Positions 37,465 to 49,801 are shown, numbered from the stretch's first letter. The stretch is 64,000 nucleotides of DNA from Begonia masoniana (GCA_022432975.1 CM039510.1:31527023-31591022); one strand, 5' to 3'. Notes: generated from the letters alone by a model not told the origin. A program made the numbers and translations.

Positions 37465-37583
37465 GGGGTGCAACACGAGGACTTCCCAAGTGGTCACCCA
37501 ACTTAGTACTACTCTCGCCGAAGCACTTTTAACTTCGGAGTTCTGATGGGATCCGGTGCATTAGTGCTCGTATGGTCGCACCC
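37465..37583 (-). rRNA. Representative 5S rRNA-like gene
   Basis: A core copy. On the minus strand it starts GGGTGCGACC at 37583 and ends GTTGCACCCC at 37465, followed at once by nine T, a Pol III terminator. Compared with the angiosperm 5S consensus from memory, it differs at nucleotides 9 (T>C), 15 (C>G), 56-57 (GC>AA), 64 (G>C), 81 (G>A), 83 (A>T), 93 (T>A) and 95 (C>T). Helix I termini pair, helix II keeps 15/64 as G-C, and helix IV becomes AAGT/ACTT. Boxes A (50-64) and C (80-97) are altered; the intermediate element GGCGAGAG is kept. I see no TATA-like element near -28 and no C at -1, both usual in plant 5S genes. Confidence 0.85.
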
Positions 37584-40500
37584 AACATTCTTCGTCCGCC
37601 AATTCACTTTGTCCGATGCCCAGCGAGACAGCCGCAACCTGTTCCTCCCAAGTAAATACCTTCCGTGCCATTGAATTCCGCTCCACAAAACCCTCCACGC
37701 CCCCCGCCCTCCTCCTCCGCGTCACGGCTCTACAACCTCCGCACTTCCACGCAACAAACGCTTCCCCCGCGATCGCCTTCCACTCTCAATCGACCACGAC
37801 TCGCATGCAAAAAGTGCCATTCTCGGGCCCCGAACGTCCCAATTTGCCCAAATTTTCAATAGTCAGCGCCGTTGGCGCCCACTACCGCTACGCGCGAACC
37901 CGCGCGTGGCAAAAAGGACAAGGACCGCTTAAATCCCAGCCTCAGCTGCCCTGCACGGATCTTCGGCGAATCTGTTATCGAAGAAAGTACTCGGTCAAAA
38001 AAAAAGGGGTGCAACACGAGGACTTCCCAAGTGGTCACCCAACTTAGTACTACTCTCGCCGAAGCACTTTTAACTTCGGAGTTCTGATGGGATCCGGTGC
38101 ATTAGTGCTCGTATGGTCGCACCCAACATTCTTCGTCCGCCAATTCACTTTGTCCGATGCCCAGCGAGACAGCCGCAACCTGTTCCTCCCAAGTAAATAC
38201 CTTCCGTGCCATTGAATTCCGCTCCACAAAACCCTCCACGCCCCCCGCCCTCCTCCTCCGCGTCACGGCTCTACAACCTCCGCACTTCCACGCAACAAAC
38301 GCTTCCCCCGCGATCGCCTTCCACTCTCAATCGACCACGACTCGCATGCAAAAAGTGCCATTCTCGGGCCCCGAACGTCCCAATTTGCCCAAATTTTCAA
38401 TAGTCAGCGCCGTTGGCGCCACTCCCGCTACGCGCGAACCCGCGCGTGGCAAAAAGGACAAGGACCGCTTAAATCCCAGCCTCAGCTGCCCTGCACGGAT
38501 CTTCGGCGAATCTGTTATCGAAGAAAGTACTCGGTCAAAAAAAAAGGGGTGCAACACGAGGACTTCCCAAGTGGTCACCCAACTTAGTACTACTCTCGCC
38601 GAAGCACTTTTAACTTCGGAGTTCTGATGGGATCCGGTGCATTAGTGCTCGTATGGTCGCACCCAACATTCTTCGTCCGCCAATTCACTTTGTCCGATGC
38701 CACGCGAGACAGCCGCAACCGTTCCTCCCAAGTAAATACCTTCCGTGCCATTGAATTCCGCTCCACAAAACCCTCCACGCCCCCCGCCCTCCTCCTCCGC
38801 GTCACGGCTCTACAACCTCCGCACTTCCACGCAACAAACGCTTCCCCCGCGATCGCCTTCCACTCTCAATCGACCACGACTCGCATGCAAAAAGTGCCAT
38901 TCTCGGGCCCCGAACGTCCCAATTTGCCCAAATTTTCAATAGTCAGCGCCGTTGGCGCCCACTACCCGCTACGCGCGAACCCGCGCGTGGCAAAAAGGAC
39001 AAGGACCCGCTTAAATCCCAGCCTCAGCTGCCCTGCACGGATCTTCGGCGAATCTGTTATCGAAGAAAGTACTCGGTCAAAAAAAAAGGGGTGCAACACG
39101 AGGACTTCCCAAGTGGTCACCCAACTTAGTACTACTCTCGCCGAAGCACTTTTAACTTCGGAGTTCTGATGGGATCCGGTGCATTAGTGCTCGTATGGTC
39201 GCACCCAACATTCTTCGTCCGCCAATTCACTTTGTCCGATGCCCAGCGAGACCGCCGCAACCGTTCCTCCCAAGTAAATACCTTCCGTGCCATTGAATTC
39301 CGCTCCACAAAACCCTCCACGCCCCCCGCCCTCCTCCTCCGCGTCACGGCTCTACAACCTCCGCACTTCCACGCAACAAACGCTTCCCCGCGATCGCCTT
39401 CCACTCTCAATCGACCACGACTCGCATGCAAAAGTGCCATTCTCGGGCCCCGAACGTCCCAATTTGCCCAAATTTTCAATAGTCAGCGCCGTTGGCGCCC
39501 ACTCCCGCTACGCGCGAACCCGCTCGTGGCAAAAAGGACAAGGACCGCTTAAATCCCAGCCTCAGCTGCCCTGCACGGATCTTCGGCGAATCTGTTATCG
39601 AAGAAAGTACTCTCGGTCAAAAAAAAAGGGGTGCAACACGAGGACTTCCCAAGTGGTCACCCAACTTAGTACTACTCTCGCCGAAGCACTTTTAACTTCG
39701 GAGTTCTGATGGGATCCGGTGCATTAGTGCTCGTATGGTCGCACCCAACATTCTTCGTCCGCCAATTCACTTTGTCCGATGCCCAGCGAGACAGCCGCAA
39801 CCTGTTCCTCCCAAGTAAATACCTTCCGTGCCATTGAATTCCGCTCCACAAAACCCTCCACGCCCCCGCCCTCCTCCTCCGCGTCACGGCTCTACAACCT
39901 CCGCACTTCCACGCAACAAACGCTTCCCCCGCGATCGCCTTCCACTCTCAATCGACCACGACTCGCATGCAAAAAGTGCCATTCTCGGGCCCCGAACGTC
40001 CCAATTTGCCCAAATTTTCAATAGTCAGCGCCGTTGGCGCCCACTCCCGCTACGCGCGAACCCGCTCGTGGCAAAAAAGGACAAGGACCGCTTAAACCCC
40101 AGCCTCAGCTGCCCTGCGCGGATCTTCGGCGAATCTGTTATGGAAGAAAGTACTCGGTCAAAAAAAAAGGGGTGCAACACGAGGACTTCCCAAGTGGTCA
40201 CCCAACTTAGTACTACTCTCGCCGAAGCACTTTTAACTTCGGAGTTCTGATGGGATCCGGTGCATTAGTGCTCGTATGGTCGCACCCAACATTCTTCGTC
40301 CGCCAATTCACTTTGTCCGATGCCCAGCGAGACAGCCGCAACCTGTTCCTCCCAAGTAAATACCTTCCGTGCCATTGAATTCCGCTCCACAAAACCCTCC
40401 ACGCCCCCCGCCCTCCTCCTCCGCGTCACGGCTCTACAACCTCCGCACTTCCACGCAACAAACGCTTCCCCCGCGATCGCCTTCCACTCTCAATCGACCA

Positions 40501-43500
40501 CGACTCGCATGCAAAAAGTGCCATTCTCGGGCCCCGAACGTCCCAATTTGCCCAAATTTTCAATAGTCAACGCCGTTGGCGCCCACTCCCGCTACGCGCT
40601 AACCCGCGCGTGGCAAAAAGGACAAGGACCGCTTAAATCCCAGCCTCAGCTGCCCTGCACGGATCTTCGGCGAATCTGTTATGGAAGAAAGTACTCGGTC
40701 AAAAAAAAAGGGGTGCAACACGAGGACTTCCCAAGTGGTCACCCAACTTAGTACTACTCTCGCCGAAGCACTTTTAACTTCGGAGTTCTGATGGGATCCG
40801 GTGCATTAGTGCTAGTATGGTCGCACCCAACATTCTTCGTCCGCCAATTCACTTTGTCCGATGCCCAGCGAGACCGCCGCAACCCGTTCCTCCCACGTAA
40901 ATACCTTCCGTGCCATTGAATTCCGCTCCACAAAACCCTCCACGCCCCCCGCCCTCCTCCTCCGCGTCACGGCTCTACAACCTCCGCACTTCCACGCAAC
41001 AAACGCTTCCCCGCGATCGCCTTCCACTCTCAATCGACCACGACTCGCATGCAAAAAGTGCCATTCTCGGGCCCCGAACGTCCCAATTTGCCCAAATTTT
41101 CAATAGTCAGCGCCGTTGGCGCCCACTCCCGCTACGCGCGAACCCGCGCGTGGCAAAAAAGGACAAGGACCGCTTAAACCCCAGCCTCAGCTGCCCTGCG
41201 CGGATCTTCGGCGAATCTGTTATCGAAGAAAGTACTCGGTCAAAAAAAAGGGGTGCAACACGAGGACTTCCCAAGTGGTCACCCAACTTAGTACTACTCT
41301 CGCCGAAGCACTTTTAACTTCGGAGTTCTGATGGGATCCGGTGCATTAGTGCTCGTATGGTCGCACCCAACATTCTTCGTCCGCCAATTCACTTTGTCTG
41401 ATGCCCAGCGACACCGCCGCAACCCGTTCCTCCCACGTAAATACCTTCCGTGCCATTGAATTCCGCTCCACAAAACCCTCCACGCCCCGCGCCCTCCTCC
41501 TCCGCGACACGGCTCTACAACCTCCGCACTTCCACGTGTCAAACGCTTCCCCAGTGATCGCCTTCCACTCTCAATAGACCACGACTCGCATGCAAAAAGT
41601 GCCATTCTCGGGCCCCGAACGTCCCAATTTGCCCAAATTTTCAATAGTCAGCGCCGTTGGCGCCTACTCCCGCTACGCGCGAACCCGCGCGTGGCAAAAA
41701 GGACAAGGACCGCTTAAACCCCAGCCTCAGCTGCCCTGCGCGGATCTTCGGCGAATCTGTTATGGAAGAAAGTACTCGGTCAAAAAAAAAGGGGTGCAAC
41801 ACGAGGACTTCCCAAGTGGTCACCCAACTTAGTACTACTCTCGCCGAAGCACTTTTAACTTCGGAGTTCTGATGGGATCCGGTGCATTAGTGCTCGTATG
41901 GTCGCACCCAACATTCTTCGTCCGCCAATTCACTTTGTCCGATGCCCAGCGAGACCGCCGCAACCCGTTCCTCCCACGTAAATACCTTCCGTGCCATTGA
42001 ATTCCGCTCCACAAAACCCTCCACGCCCCCCGCCCTCCTCCTCCGCGTCACGGCTCTACAACCTCCGCACTTCCACGCGTCAAACGCTTCCACTGCGATC
42101 GCCTTCCACTCTCAATCGACCACGACTCGCATGCAAAAAGTGCCATTCTCGGGCCCCGAACGTCCCAATTTGCCCAAATTTTCAATAGTCAGCGCCGTTG
42201 GCGCCTACTCCGCTACGCGCGAACCCGCTCGTGGCAAAAAAGACAAGGACCGCTTAAACCCCAGCCTCAGCTGCCCTGCGCGGATCTTCGGCGAATCTGT
42301 TATCGAAGAAAGTACTCGGTCAAAAAAAAAGGGGTGCAACACGAGGACTTCCCAAGTGGTCACCCAACTTAGTACTACTCTCGCCGAAGCACTTTTAACT
42401 TCGGAGTTCTGATGGGATCCGGTGCATTAGTGCTCGTATGGTCGCACCCAACATTCTTCGTCCGCCAATTCACTTTGTCCGATGCCCAGCGAGACCGCCG
42501 CAACCCGTTTCTCCCACGTAAATACCTTCCGTGCCATTGAATTCCGCTCCACAAAACCCTCCACGCCTCCCGCCCTCCTCCTCCGCGTCATGGCTCTACA
42601 ACCTCCGCTCTTCCATGCGTCAAACGCTTCCCTCGCGATCGCCTTCCACTCTCAATCGACCACGACTCGCATGCAAAAAGTGCCATTCTCGGGCCCCGAA
42701 CGTCCCAATTTGCCCAAATTTTCAATAGTCAGCGCCGTTGGCGCCCACTCCCGCTACGCGCGAACCCGCGCGTGGCAAAAAAGGACAGGACCGCTTAAAC
42801 CCCAGCCTCAGCTGCCCTGCGCGGATCTTCGGCGAATCTGTTATGGAAGAAAGTACTCGGTCAAAAAAAAGGGGTGCAACACGAGGACTTCCAAGTGGTC
42901 ACCCACTTAGTACTACTCTCGCGAAGCACTTTTAACTTCGGAGGTCTGATGGGATCCGGTGCATTAGTGCTCGTATGGTCGCACCCAACATTCTTCGTCC
43001 GCCAATTCACTTTGTCCGATGCCCAGCGAGACAGCCGCAACCCGTTCCTCCCACGTAAATACCTTACGTGCCATTGAATTCCGCTCCACAAAACCCTCCA
43101 CGCCCCCCGCCCTCCTCCTTCGCGTCACGGCTCTACAACCTCCGCACTTCCACGTGTCAAACGCTTCCCCCGCGATCGCCTTCCACTCTGAATCGACCAC
43201 GACTCGCATGAAAAAAGTGCCATTCTCGGGCCCCGAACGTCCCAATTTGCCCAAATTTTCAATAGTCAGCACCGTTGGCGCCCACTCCCGCTACGCGCGA
43301 ACCCGCGCGTGGCAAAAAGGACATGGGCTGCTTAAACCCCTGCCTCAGCTGCCCTGCGTGGATCTCTGGCGAATCTAATATGGAAGAAAGTACTCGGTCA
43401 AAAAAAGGGGTGCAACACGAGGACTTCCCAAGTGGTCACCCAACTTAGTACTACTCTCGCCGAAGCACTTTTAACTTCAGAGTTCTGATGGGATCCGGTG

Positions 43501-46500
43501 AATTAGTGCTCGTATGGTCGCACCCAACATTCTTCGTCCGCCAATTCACTTTGTCCGATGCCCAGTGAGAGCGCCGCAACCCGTTCCTCCCACGTAAATA
43601 CTTTCCGTGCCATTGAATTCCGCTCCACAAAACCCTCCACGCCACCCGCCCCCCTCCTCCGCGTCACGGCTCTACAACCTCCGCACTTCCACGCGTCAAA
43701 CGCTTCTCCCGCGATCGCCTTCCACTATCAATCGACCACGACTCGCATGCAAAAAGTGCCATTGTCGGGCCCCGAACGTCCCAATTCATTATCAATCGTC
43801 AGCGCCGTTGGCGCCCACTCCCGCTACGCGCGAACCGGCGCGTGGCAAAAAGGACAAGGACTGGTTAAACCCCAGCTTCAGCTGCTCTGCGCGGATCTTC
43901 GGCGAATCTGTTATGGAAGAAAGTACTCGGTCAAAACAAAGGGGTACAACACGAGGACTTCCCAAGTGGTCACCCAACTTAGTACTACTCTCGCCGAAGC
44001 ACTTTTAACTTCGGAGTTCTGATGGGATCCGGTGCATTAGTGCTCGTATGGTCGCACCCAACATTCTTCGTTCGCCAATTCACTTTGTCCGATGCCCAGC
44101 GAGACCGCCGCAACCCGTTCCTCCCACGTAAATACCTTACGTGCCATTGAATTCCGCTCCACAAAACCCTCCACGCCCCCCGCCCTCCTCCTTCGCGTCA
44201 CGGCTCTACAACCTCCGCACTTCCACGTGTCAAACGCTTCCCCCGCGATCGCCTTCCACTCTGAATCGACCACGACTCGCATGCAAAAAGTGCCATTCTC
44301 GGGCCCCGAACGTCCCAATTTGCCCAAATTTTCAATAGTCAGCACCGTTGGCGCCCACTCCCGCTACGCGCGAACCCGCGCGTGGCAAAAAGGACATGGG
44401 CTGCTTAAACCCCTGCCTCAGCTGCCCTGCGTGGATCTTCGGCGAATCTAATATGGAAGAAAGTACTCGGTCAAAAAAAGGGGTGCAACACGAGGACTTC
44501 CCAAGTGGTCACCCAACTTAGTACTACTCTCGCCGAAGCACTTTTAACTTCGGAGTTCTGATGGGATCCGGTGAATTAGTGCTCGTATGGTCGCACCCAA
44601 CATTCTTCGTCCGCCAATTCACTTTGTCCGATGCCCAGCGAGACCGCCGCAACCCGTTCCTCCCACGTAAATACCTTCCGTGCCATTGAATTCCGCTCCA
44701 CAAAACCCTCCACGCCCCCCGCCCTCCTCCTCCGCGTCACGGCTCTACAACCTCCGCACTTCCACGCGTCAAACGCTTCCCCCGCGATCGCCTTCCACTC
44801 TCAATCGACCACGACTCGCATGCAAAAAGTGCCATTCTCGGGCCCCGAACGTCCCAATTCGCCAAATTATCAATCGTCAGCGCCGTTGGCGCCCACTCCC
44901 GCTACGCGCGAACCCGCGCGTGGCAAAAAGGACAAGGACCGCTTAAACCCCAGCCTCAGCTGCCCTGCGCGGATCTTCGGCGAATCTGTTATGGAAGAAA
45001 GTACTCGGTCAAAAAAAAAGGGGTGCAACACGAGGACTTCCCAAGTGGTCACCCAACTTAGTACTACTCTCGCCGAAGCACTTTTAACTTCGGAGTTCTG
45101 ATGGGATCCGGTGCATTAGTGCTCGTATGGTCGCACCCAACATTCTTCGTCCGCCAATTCACTTTGTCCGAGGCCCAGCGAGACCGCCGTAACCCGTTCC
45201 TCCCACGTAAATACCTTCCGTGCCGTTGAATTCCGCTCCACAAAACCCTCCACGCCCCCCGCACTCCTCCTCCGCGTCACGGCCCTACAACCTCCGCCCT
45301 TCCACGCGTCAATCGCTTCCCCCGCGATCGCCTTCCACTCTCAATCGACCACGACTCGCATGCAAAAAGTGCCATTCTCGGGCCCCGAACGTCCCAATTT
45401 GCCCAAATTTTCAATAGTCAGCGCCGTTGGCGCCCACTCCCGCTACGCGCGAACCCGCGCGTGGCAAAAAGGACGAGGACCGCTTAAACCCCAGCCTCAG
45501 CTGCCCTGCGCGGATCTTCGACGAATCTGTTATGGAAGAAAGTACTCGGTCAAAAAAAAAGGGGTGCAACACGAGGACTTCCCAAGTGGTCACCCAACTT
45601 AGTACTACTCTCGCCGAAGCACTTTTAACTTCGGAGTTCTGATGGGATCCGGTGCATTAGTGCTCGTATGGTCGCACCCAACATTCTTCGTCCGCCAATT
45701 CACTTTGTCCGATGCCCAGCGAGACCGCCGCAACCCGTTCCTCCCACGTAAATACCTTCCGTGCCATTGAATTCTGCTCCACAAAACCCTCCATGCCCCC
45801 GCCCTTCTCCTCCGCGTCACGGCTCTTAAACCTCCGCACGTCCACGCGTCAAACGCTTCCCCCGCAATCGCCTCCCACTCTCAATCGACCACGACTCGCA
45901 TGCAAAAAGTGCCATTCACGGGCCCCGAACGTCCCAATTTGCCCAAATTTTCAATAGTCAGCGCCGTTGGCGCCCACTCCCGCTACGCGCGAACCCGCAC
46001 GTGGCAAAAAGGACAAGGACCGCTTAAACCCCAGCCTCAGCTGCCCTGCGCGGATCTTCGGCGAATCTGTTATGGAAGAAAGTACTCGGTCAAAAAAAAG
46101 GGGTGCCACACGAGGACTTCCCAAGTGGTCACCCAACTTAGTACTACTCTCGCCGAAGCACTTTTAACTTTGGAGTTCTGATGGGATCCGGTGCATTAGT
46201 GCTCGTATGGTCGCACCCAACATTCTTCGTCCGCCAATTCACTTTCTCCGATGCCCAGCGAGACCGCCGCAACCCGTTCCTCCCACGTAAATACCTTCCG
46301 TGCCATTGAATTCTGCTCCACAAAACCCTCCACGCCCACCGCCCTTCTCCTCCGCGTCACGGCTCTACAACCTCCGCACTTCCACGCGTCAAACGCTTCC
46401 CCCGCGATCGCCTCCCACTCTCAATTGACCACGACTCGCATGCAAAAAGTGCAATTCACGGGCCCCGAACGTCCCAATTTGCCCAAATTTTCAATAGTCA

Positions 46501-48129
46501 GCGCCGTTGGCGCCCACTCCCGCTACGCGCGAACCCGCACGTGGCAAAAAGGACAAGGACCGCTTAAACCCCAGCCTCAGCTGCCCTGCGCGGATCTTCG
46601 GCGAATCTGTTATGGAAGAAAGTACTCGGTCAAAAAAAAGGGGTGCAACATGAGGACGTCCCAAGTGGTCACCCAACTTAGTACTACTCTCGCCGAAGCA
46701 CTTTTAACTTCGGAGTTCTGATGGGATCCGGTGCATTAGTGCTCATATGGTCGCACCCAACATTGTTCGTCCGCCAATTCACTTTTTCCGATGCCCAGCG
46801 AGACCGCCGCAACCCGTTCCTCCCACGTAAATACCTTCCGTGCCATTGAATTCCGCTCCACAAAACCCTCCACGCCCCCCGCCCTCCTCCTCCGCGTCTC
46901 GGCTCTACAACCTCCGCACTTCCACGCGTCAAACGCTTCCCCCGCGATCGCCTTCCACTCTCAATCGACCACGACTCGCATGCAAAAAGTGCCATTCTCG
47001 GGCCCCGAACGTCCCAATTTGCCCAAATTTTCAATAGTCAGCGCCGTTGGCGCCCACTCCCGCTACGCGCGAACTCGCGCGTGTCAAAAAGGACGAGGAC
47101 CGCTTAAACCCCAGCCTCAGCTGGCCTGCGCGGATCTTCGGCGAATCTGTTATGGAAGAAAGTACTCGGCAAAAAAAAGGGTGCAACAAGACGACTTCCC
47201 AAGTGGTCCTCCAACTTAGTACTACTCTCGTCGAAGCACTTTTAACTTCGGAGTTCTGATGGGATCCAGTGCATTAGTGCTCGTATGGTCGCACCCAACA
47301 TTCTTCGTCCGCCAATTCACTTTGTCCGATGCCCAGCAAGACCACCGCAACCCGTTCCTCCCACGTAAATACCTTCCGTGCCATTGAATTCCGCTCCACA
47401 AAACCCTCCACGCCCCCCGCCCTCCTCCTCCGCGTCACGGCTCTACAACCTCCGCACTTCCACGCGTCAAACGCTTCCCCCGCGATCGCCTTCCACTCTC
47501 AATCGACCACGACTCGCATGCAAAAAGTGCCATTCTCGGGCCCCGAACGTCCCAATTTGCCCAAATTTTCAATAGTCAGCGCCGTTGGCGGCCACTCCCG
47601 CTACGCGCGAACCCGTGCGTGGCAAAAAGGACAAGGACCGCTTAAACCCCCGCCTCAGCTGCCCTGCGCGGATCTTCGGCGAATCTGTTATGGAAGAAAG
47701 TACTCGGTCAAAAAAAAGGGGTGCAACACGAGGACTTCCCAAGTGGTCACCCAACTTAGTACTACTCTTGCCGAAACACTTTTAACTTCGGAGTTCTGAT
47801 GGGATCCGGTGCATTAGTGCTCGTATGGTCTCACCCAACATTCTTCGTCCGCCAATTCACTTTGTCCGATGCCCAGCGAGACCGCCGCAACTCGTTCCTC
47901 CCACGTAAATACCTTCCGTGCCATTGAATTCCGTTCCACAAAACCCTCCACGCCCCCCGCCCTCCTCCTCTGTGTCACGGCTCTACAACCTCTGCACTTC
48001 CACGCGTCAAACGATTCCCCCGCGATCGCCTTCCACTCTCAATCGACCACGACTCGCATGCAAAAAGTTCCATTCTCGGGCCCCGAACGTCCCAATTTGC
48101 CCAAATTTTCAATAGTCAGCGCCGTTGGC

Positions 48130-48325
48130 TCTGATATTGTCCAAAAGACCGTTTAACTTTTGATGGGTGTGTTTGTATTTTATACTTTTTTTTTATAGAT
48201 TGTTCTCTTCATAGTAGAAACCGTTATTAGTTTTAAAATGTAGAGGAACCATGGTGATTGATTTTGTTAGTGAAAACTAGAGAGAGCGCTGGCGAACTTT
48301 AATTGAAAAATCTCGTTCACAACTT
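48130..48325. other. Unassigned sequence right of the 5S array
   Basis: AT-rich junction DNA beginning at TCTGATATTG. Nothing is recognisable: no LTR terminus and no similarity to the 5S spacer. Confidence 0.5.
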
Positions 48326-48985
48326 ATGCAAATAAAAAAACAAATCATAGGTTGGCATAAAATCGACAACGCTGGTTTTGAATCTACATTGTATATTTTG
48401 GAATTTAATCATATCTTAACAGTTGCCACAAGAATTGAGTTACCATTGCTTCATAAGAATCTAGTTACCATTGCTTCGTTGATTTGTCTAAAACCGGATG
48501 CAATACCGAACCAGCTTGATTGTTTAAGTGCTGGGTTCAATTGCCAAGATGGTTTCTTTCAATCTATTTCTGGTCATGGCAACCGTAAGCTAATAGAAAG
48601 TTCAGTTCTGTCTGGTACTGATGGTTATATGGATGATAACTATACAAGCTCACTTAATCATGCAGCCTTATCTCAACTGCCGAAAATTGGACGCATTATT
48701 CTTGATTCTAAAAAGGGTTCTATTCATACTCCATTTTTTGAAGGATGTATTCTAGATGATGGAAGAAATGAAAATTTAATCGTGCTTGCAGTTGATGATA
48801 ATCATTTTGGCAGTAATGTTGGGATTGATATTCAAAGTACTGGTTTTGCGGATCATCTAACGAATGAATCCTTTCCGTCCAATTATAAACATCTTTCTCA
48901 AATGTTAAGTGTTCTCAAGGTGAATTCAATCCAACAAGGTCAAGTATTGATCTTGGTTTGTTTCCAGGTATTGATAAAATTTTGA
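48326..48985 (+). CDS. Unrecognised 219-residue ORF, possible gene fragment
   Basis: An open frame of ordinary amino-acid composition in AT-rich DNA, unlike the repeats around it. It starts MQIKKQIIGWHKIDNAGF and contains LICLKPDAIPNQLDCLSAGF and DGYMDDNYTSSLNHAALSQL. The protein is mildly acidic in the middle with no obvious membrane segment. I cannot name the family. The frame ends shortly after TTTCCAG/GTATTG, and conceptual translation in the same frame beyond the stop (KSFNEHIPGLAFEYQ) looks coding-like. It could be an exon or a decayed host gene fragment. Confidence 0.4.
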   Translation: MQIKKQIIGWHKIDNAGFESTLYILEFNHILTVATRIELPLLHKNLVTIASLICLKPDAIPNQLDCLSAGFNCQDGFFQSISGHGNRKLIESSVLSGTDGYMDDNYTSSLNHAALSQLPKIGRIILDSKKGSIHTPFFEGCILDDGRNENLIVLAVDDNHFGSNVGIDIQSTGFADHLTNESFPSNYKHLSQMLSVLKVNSIQQGQVLILVCFQVLIKF

Positions 48986-49260
48986 CCCTCAGCTGGTTTG
49001 AAATCATTTAATGAGCATATCCCTGGTCTTGCTTTTGAGTACCAAAGCCATGGAAGTCAAAGTGAGAACCCAAGACATTTAGATATGACATACAATGCAA
49101 ATGCCACACCCCCCCTTCGGGAGACGAATTATCGTACATTTTGACGAGAAAAATACACTTGATGAAAGCCTGAATACTTTACATGCAAAATGGGCTGATA
49201 ATATGGATGAGGATATGAACTCAATAAGTCCCAGCTACTCATTTAATTTATTCTCAAAAT
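48986..49260 (+). other. Possible continuation of the unrecognised gene fragment
   Basis: After the stop at 48985 the frame encodes a short coding-like peptide, then hits further stops. A 61-residue frame starts at 49095. No family is assignable. Confidence 0.25.
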
Positions 49261-49799
49261 ACAAGGTTTATGTAATGTAACTCTTACAAAACTGTATCGA
49301 GTAAATCAAAAAATAAATTATAATGAAATAGGAGTCTACTAAATATAATGAATTAAGATCATACATATATGACCATCATTATGATAAAATTAGTTGTTCT
49401 TCATTCAACGGATATTATAAGAACAATATAATTTCATCTGGTCCAGTCCTATATAATCATATTATATAAAATACAATCACTTTATGTCACTACATATATA
49501 GTCGGGATATAACTACACGTTCTCAACGAAGTGAACTGTATTTATGACTTTATTAATTTGAAGATCATTTACTTCAAATATAAGTCATGGACTATTGTGA
49601 TTATTTCTTTTTAAATTTAATTCCACATATATCAGCATATATGTAAATTTAAAATTGCATAAATAATCAAGGATTTTTCTTTGAATTTATAAAGCATATC
49701 GAATAATGCAAACATAAAAATTAATCATAAAATTTATTTATTAATTACAGCAATAAAAATGTTCATAACATTTGCTTGTTGGGCACATTATTCCCAACA
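49261..49799 (-). mobile_element. 3' LTR (or part) of copia element
   Basis: On the minus strand it starts TGTTGGGAATAATGTGCCC at 49799, immediately after the purine tract GTGGGAGAT. It is AT-rich, as copia LTRs often are. Its distal end is not identifiable; 49261 is only an estimate. Confidence 0.6.
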
Positions 49800-49801
49800 A
49801 T

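Larger units (their letters stand above)
25023..47836 (-). rRNA. 43 5S rRNA-like genes (block 2)
   Basis: Minus-strand copies of 119 bp. Lower coordinates: 25023, 25562, 26101, 26641, 27180, 27720, 28260, 28800, 29343, 29885, 30427, 30969, 31512, 32053, 32594, 33135, 33676, 34217, 34758, 35299, 35841, 36379, 36923, 37465, 38006, 38546, 39088, 39628, 40169, 40710, 41250, 41791, 42331, 42871, 43407, 43941, 44480, 45020, 45561, 46100, 46640, 47179, 47718. The 25562 copy has its box C scrambled. The 42871 copy has three 1-nt deletions (116 bp). The 47179 copy is 118 bp with a damaged 3' end. Most other core copies are identical in the gene part. Confidence 0.88.
23452..48129 (-). repeat. 5S-rDNA-type tandem array, block 2
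   Basis: 44 units, mostly 539-542 bp (541 bp in the core), interrupted once by the truncated LTR at 23817-24566. All genes are on the minus strand. The core at about 28.5-41 kb is very homogeneous and carries the spacer variant CACGCAACAAACG. The flanking parts (about 24.6-28 kb and 41.4-48.1 kb) carry CACGCGTCAAACG, as block 1 does. The array ends abruptly inside a spacer at GCCGTTGGC, about 48129. Confidence 0.95.

Noticed and set aside
7095..48129. CRISPR-like or generic satellite interpretation of the array
   Set aside because: The unit contains an identifiable 119-bp 5S gene plus T-run; spacers are homologous, not unique, and the unit is 541 bp.
7095..48129. Idea that the array is amplified Cassandra
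   Set aside because: The array spacer shows no similarity to Cassandra LTR sequence outside the 5S part, has no tRNA-Met primer site, and its 5S is complete while Cassandra's 5' third is degraded.
7301..48156. Hundreds of recurring 60-180 residue frames, including ones starting MPSETAATRSSHV and MGDHLGSPRV
   Set aside because: They recur once per 5S unit in several frames on both strands and end at unit-specific indels. They are by-products of a GC-rich rDNA spacer, not proteins.
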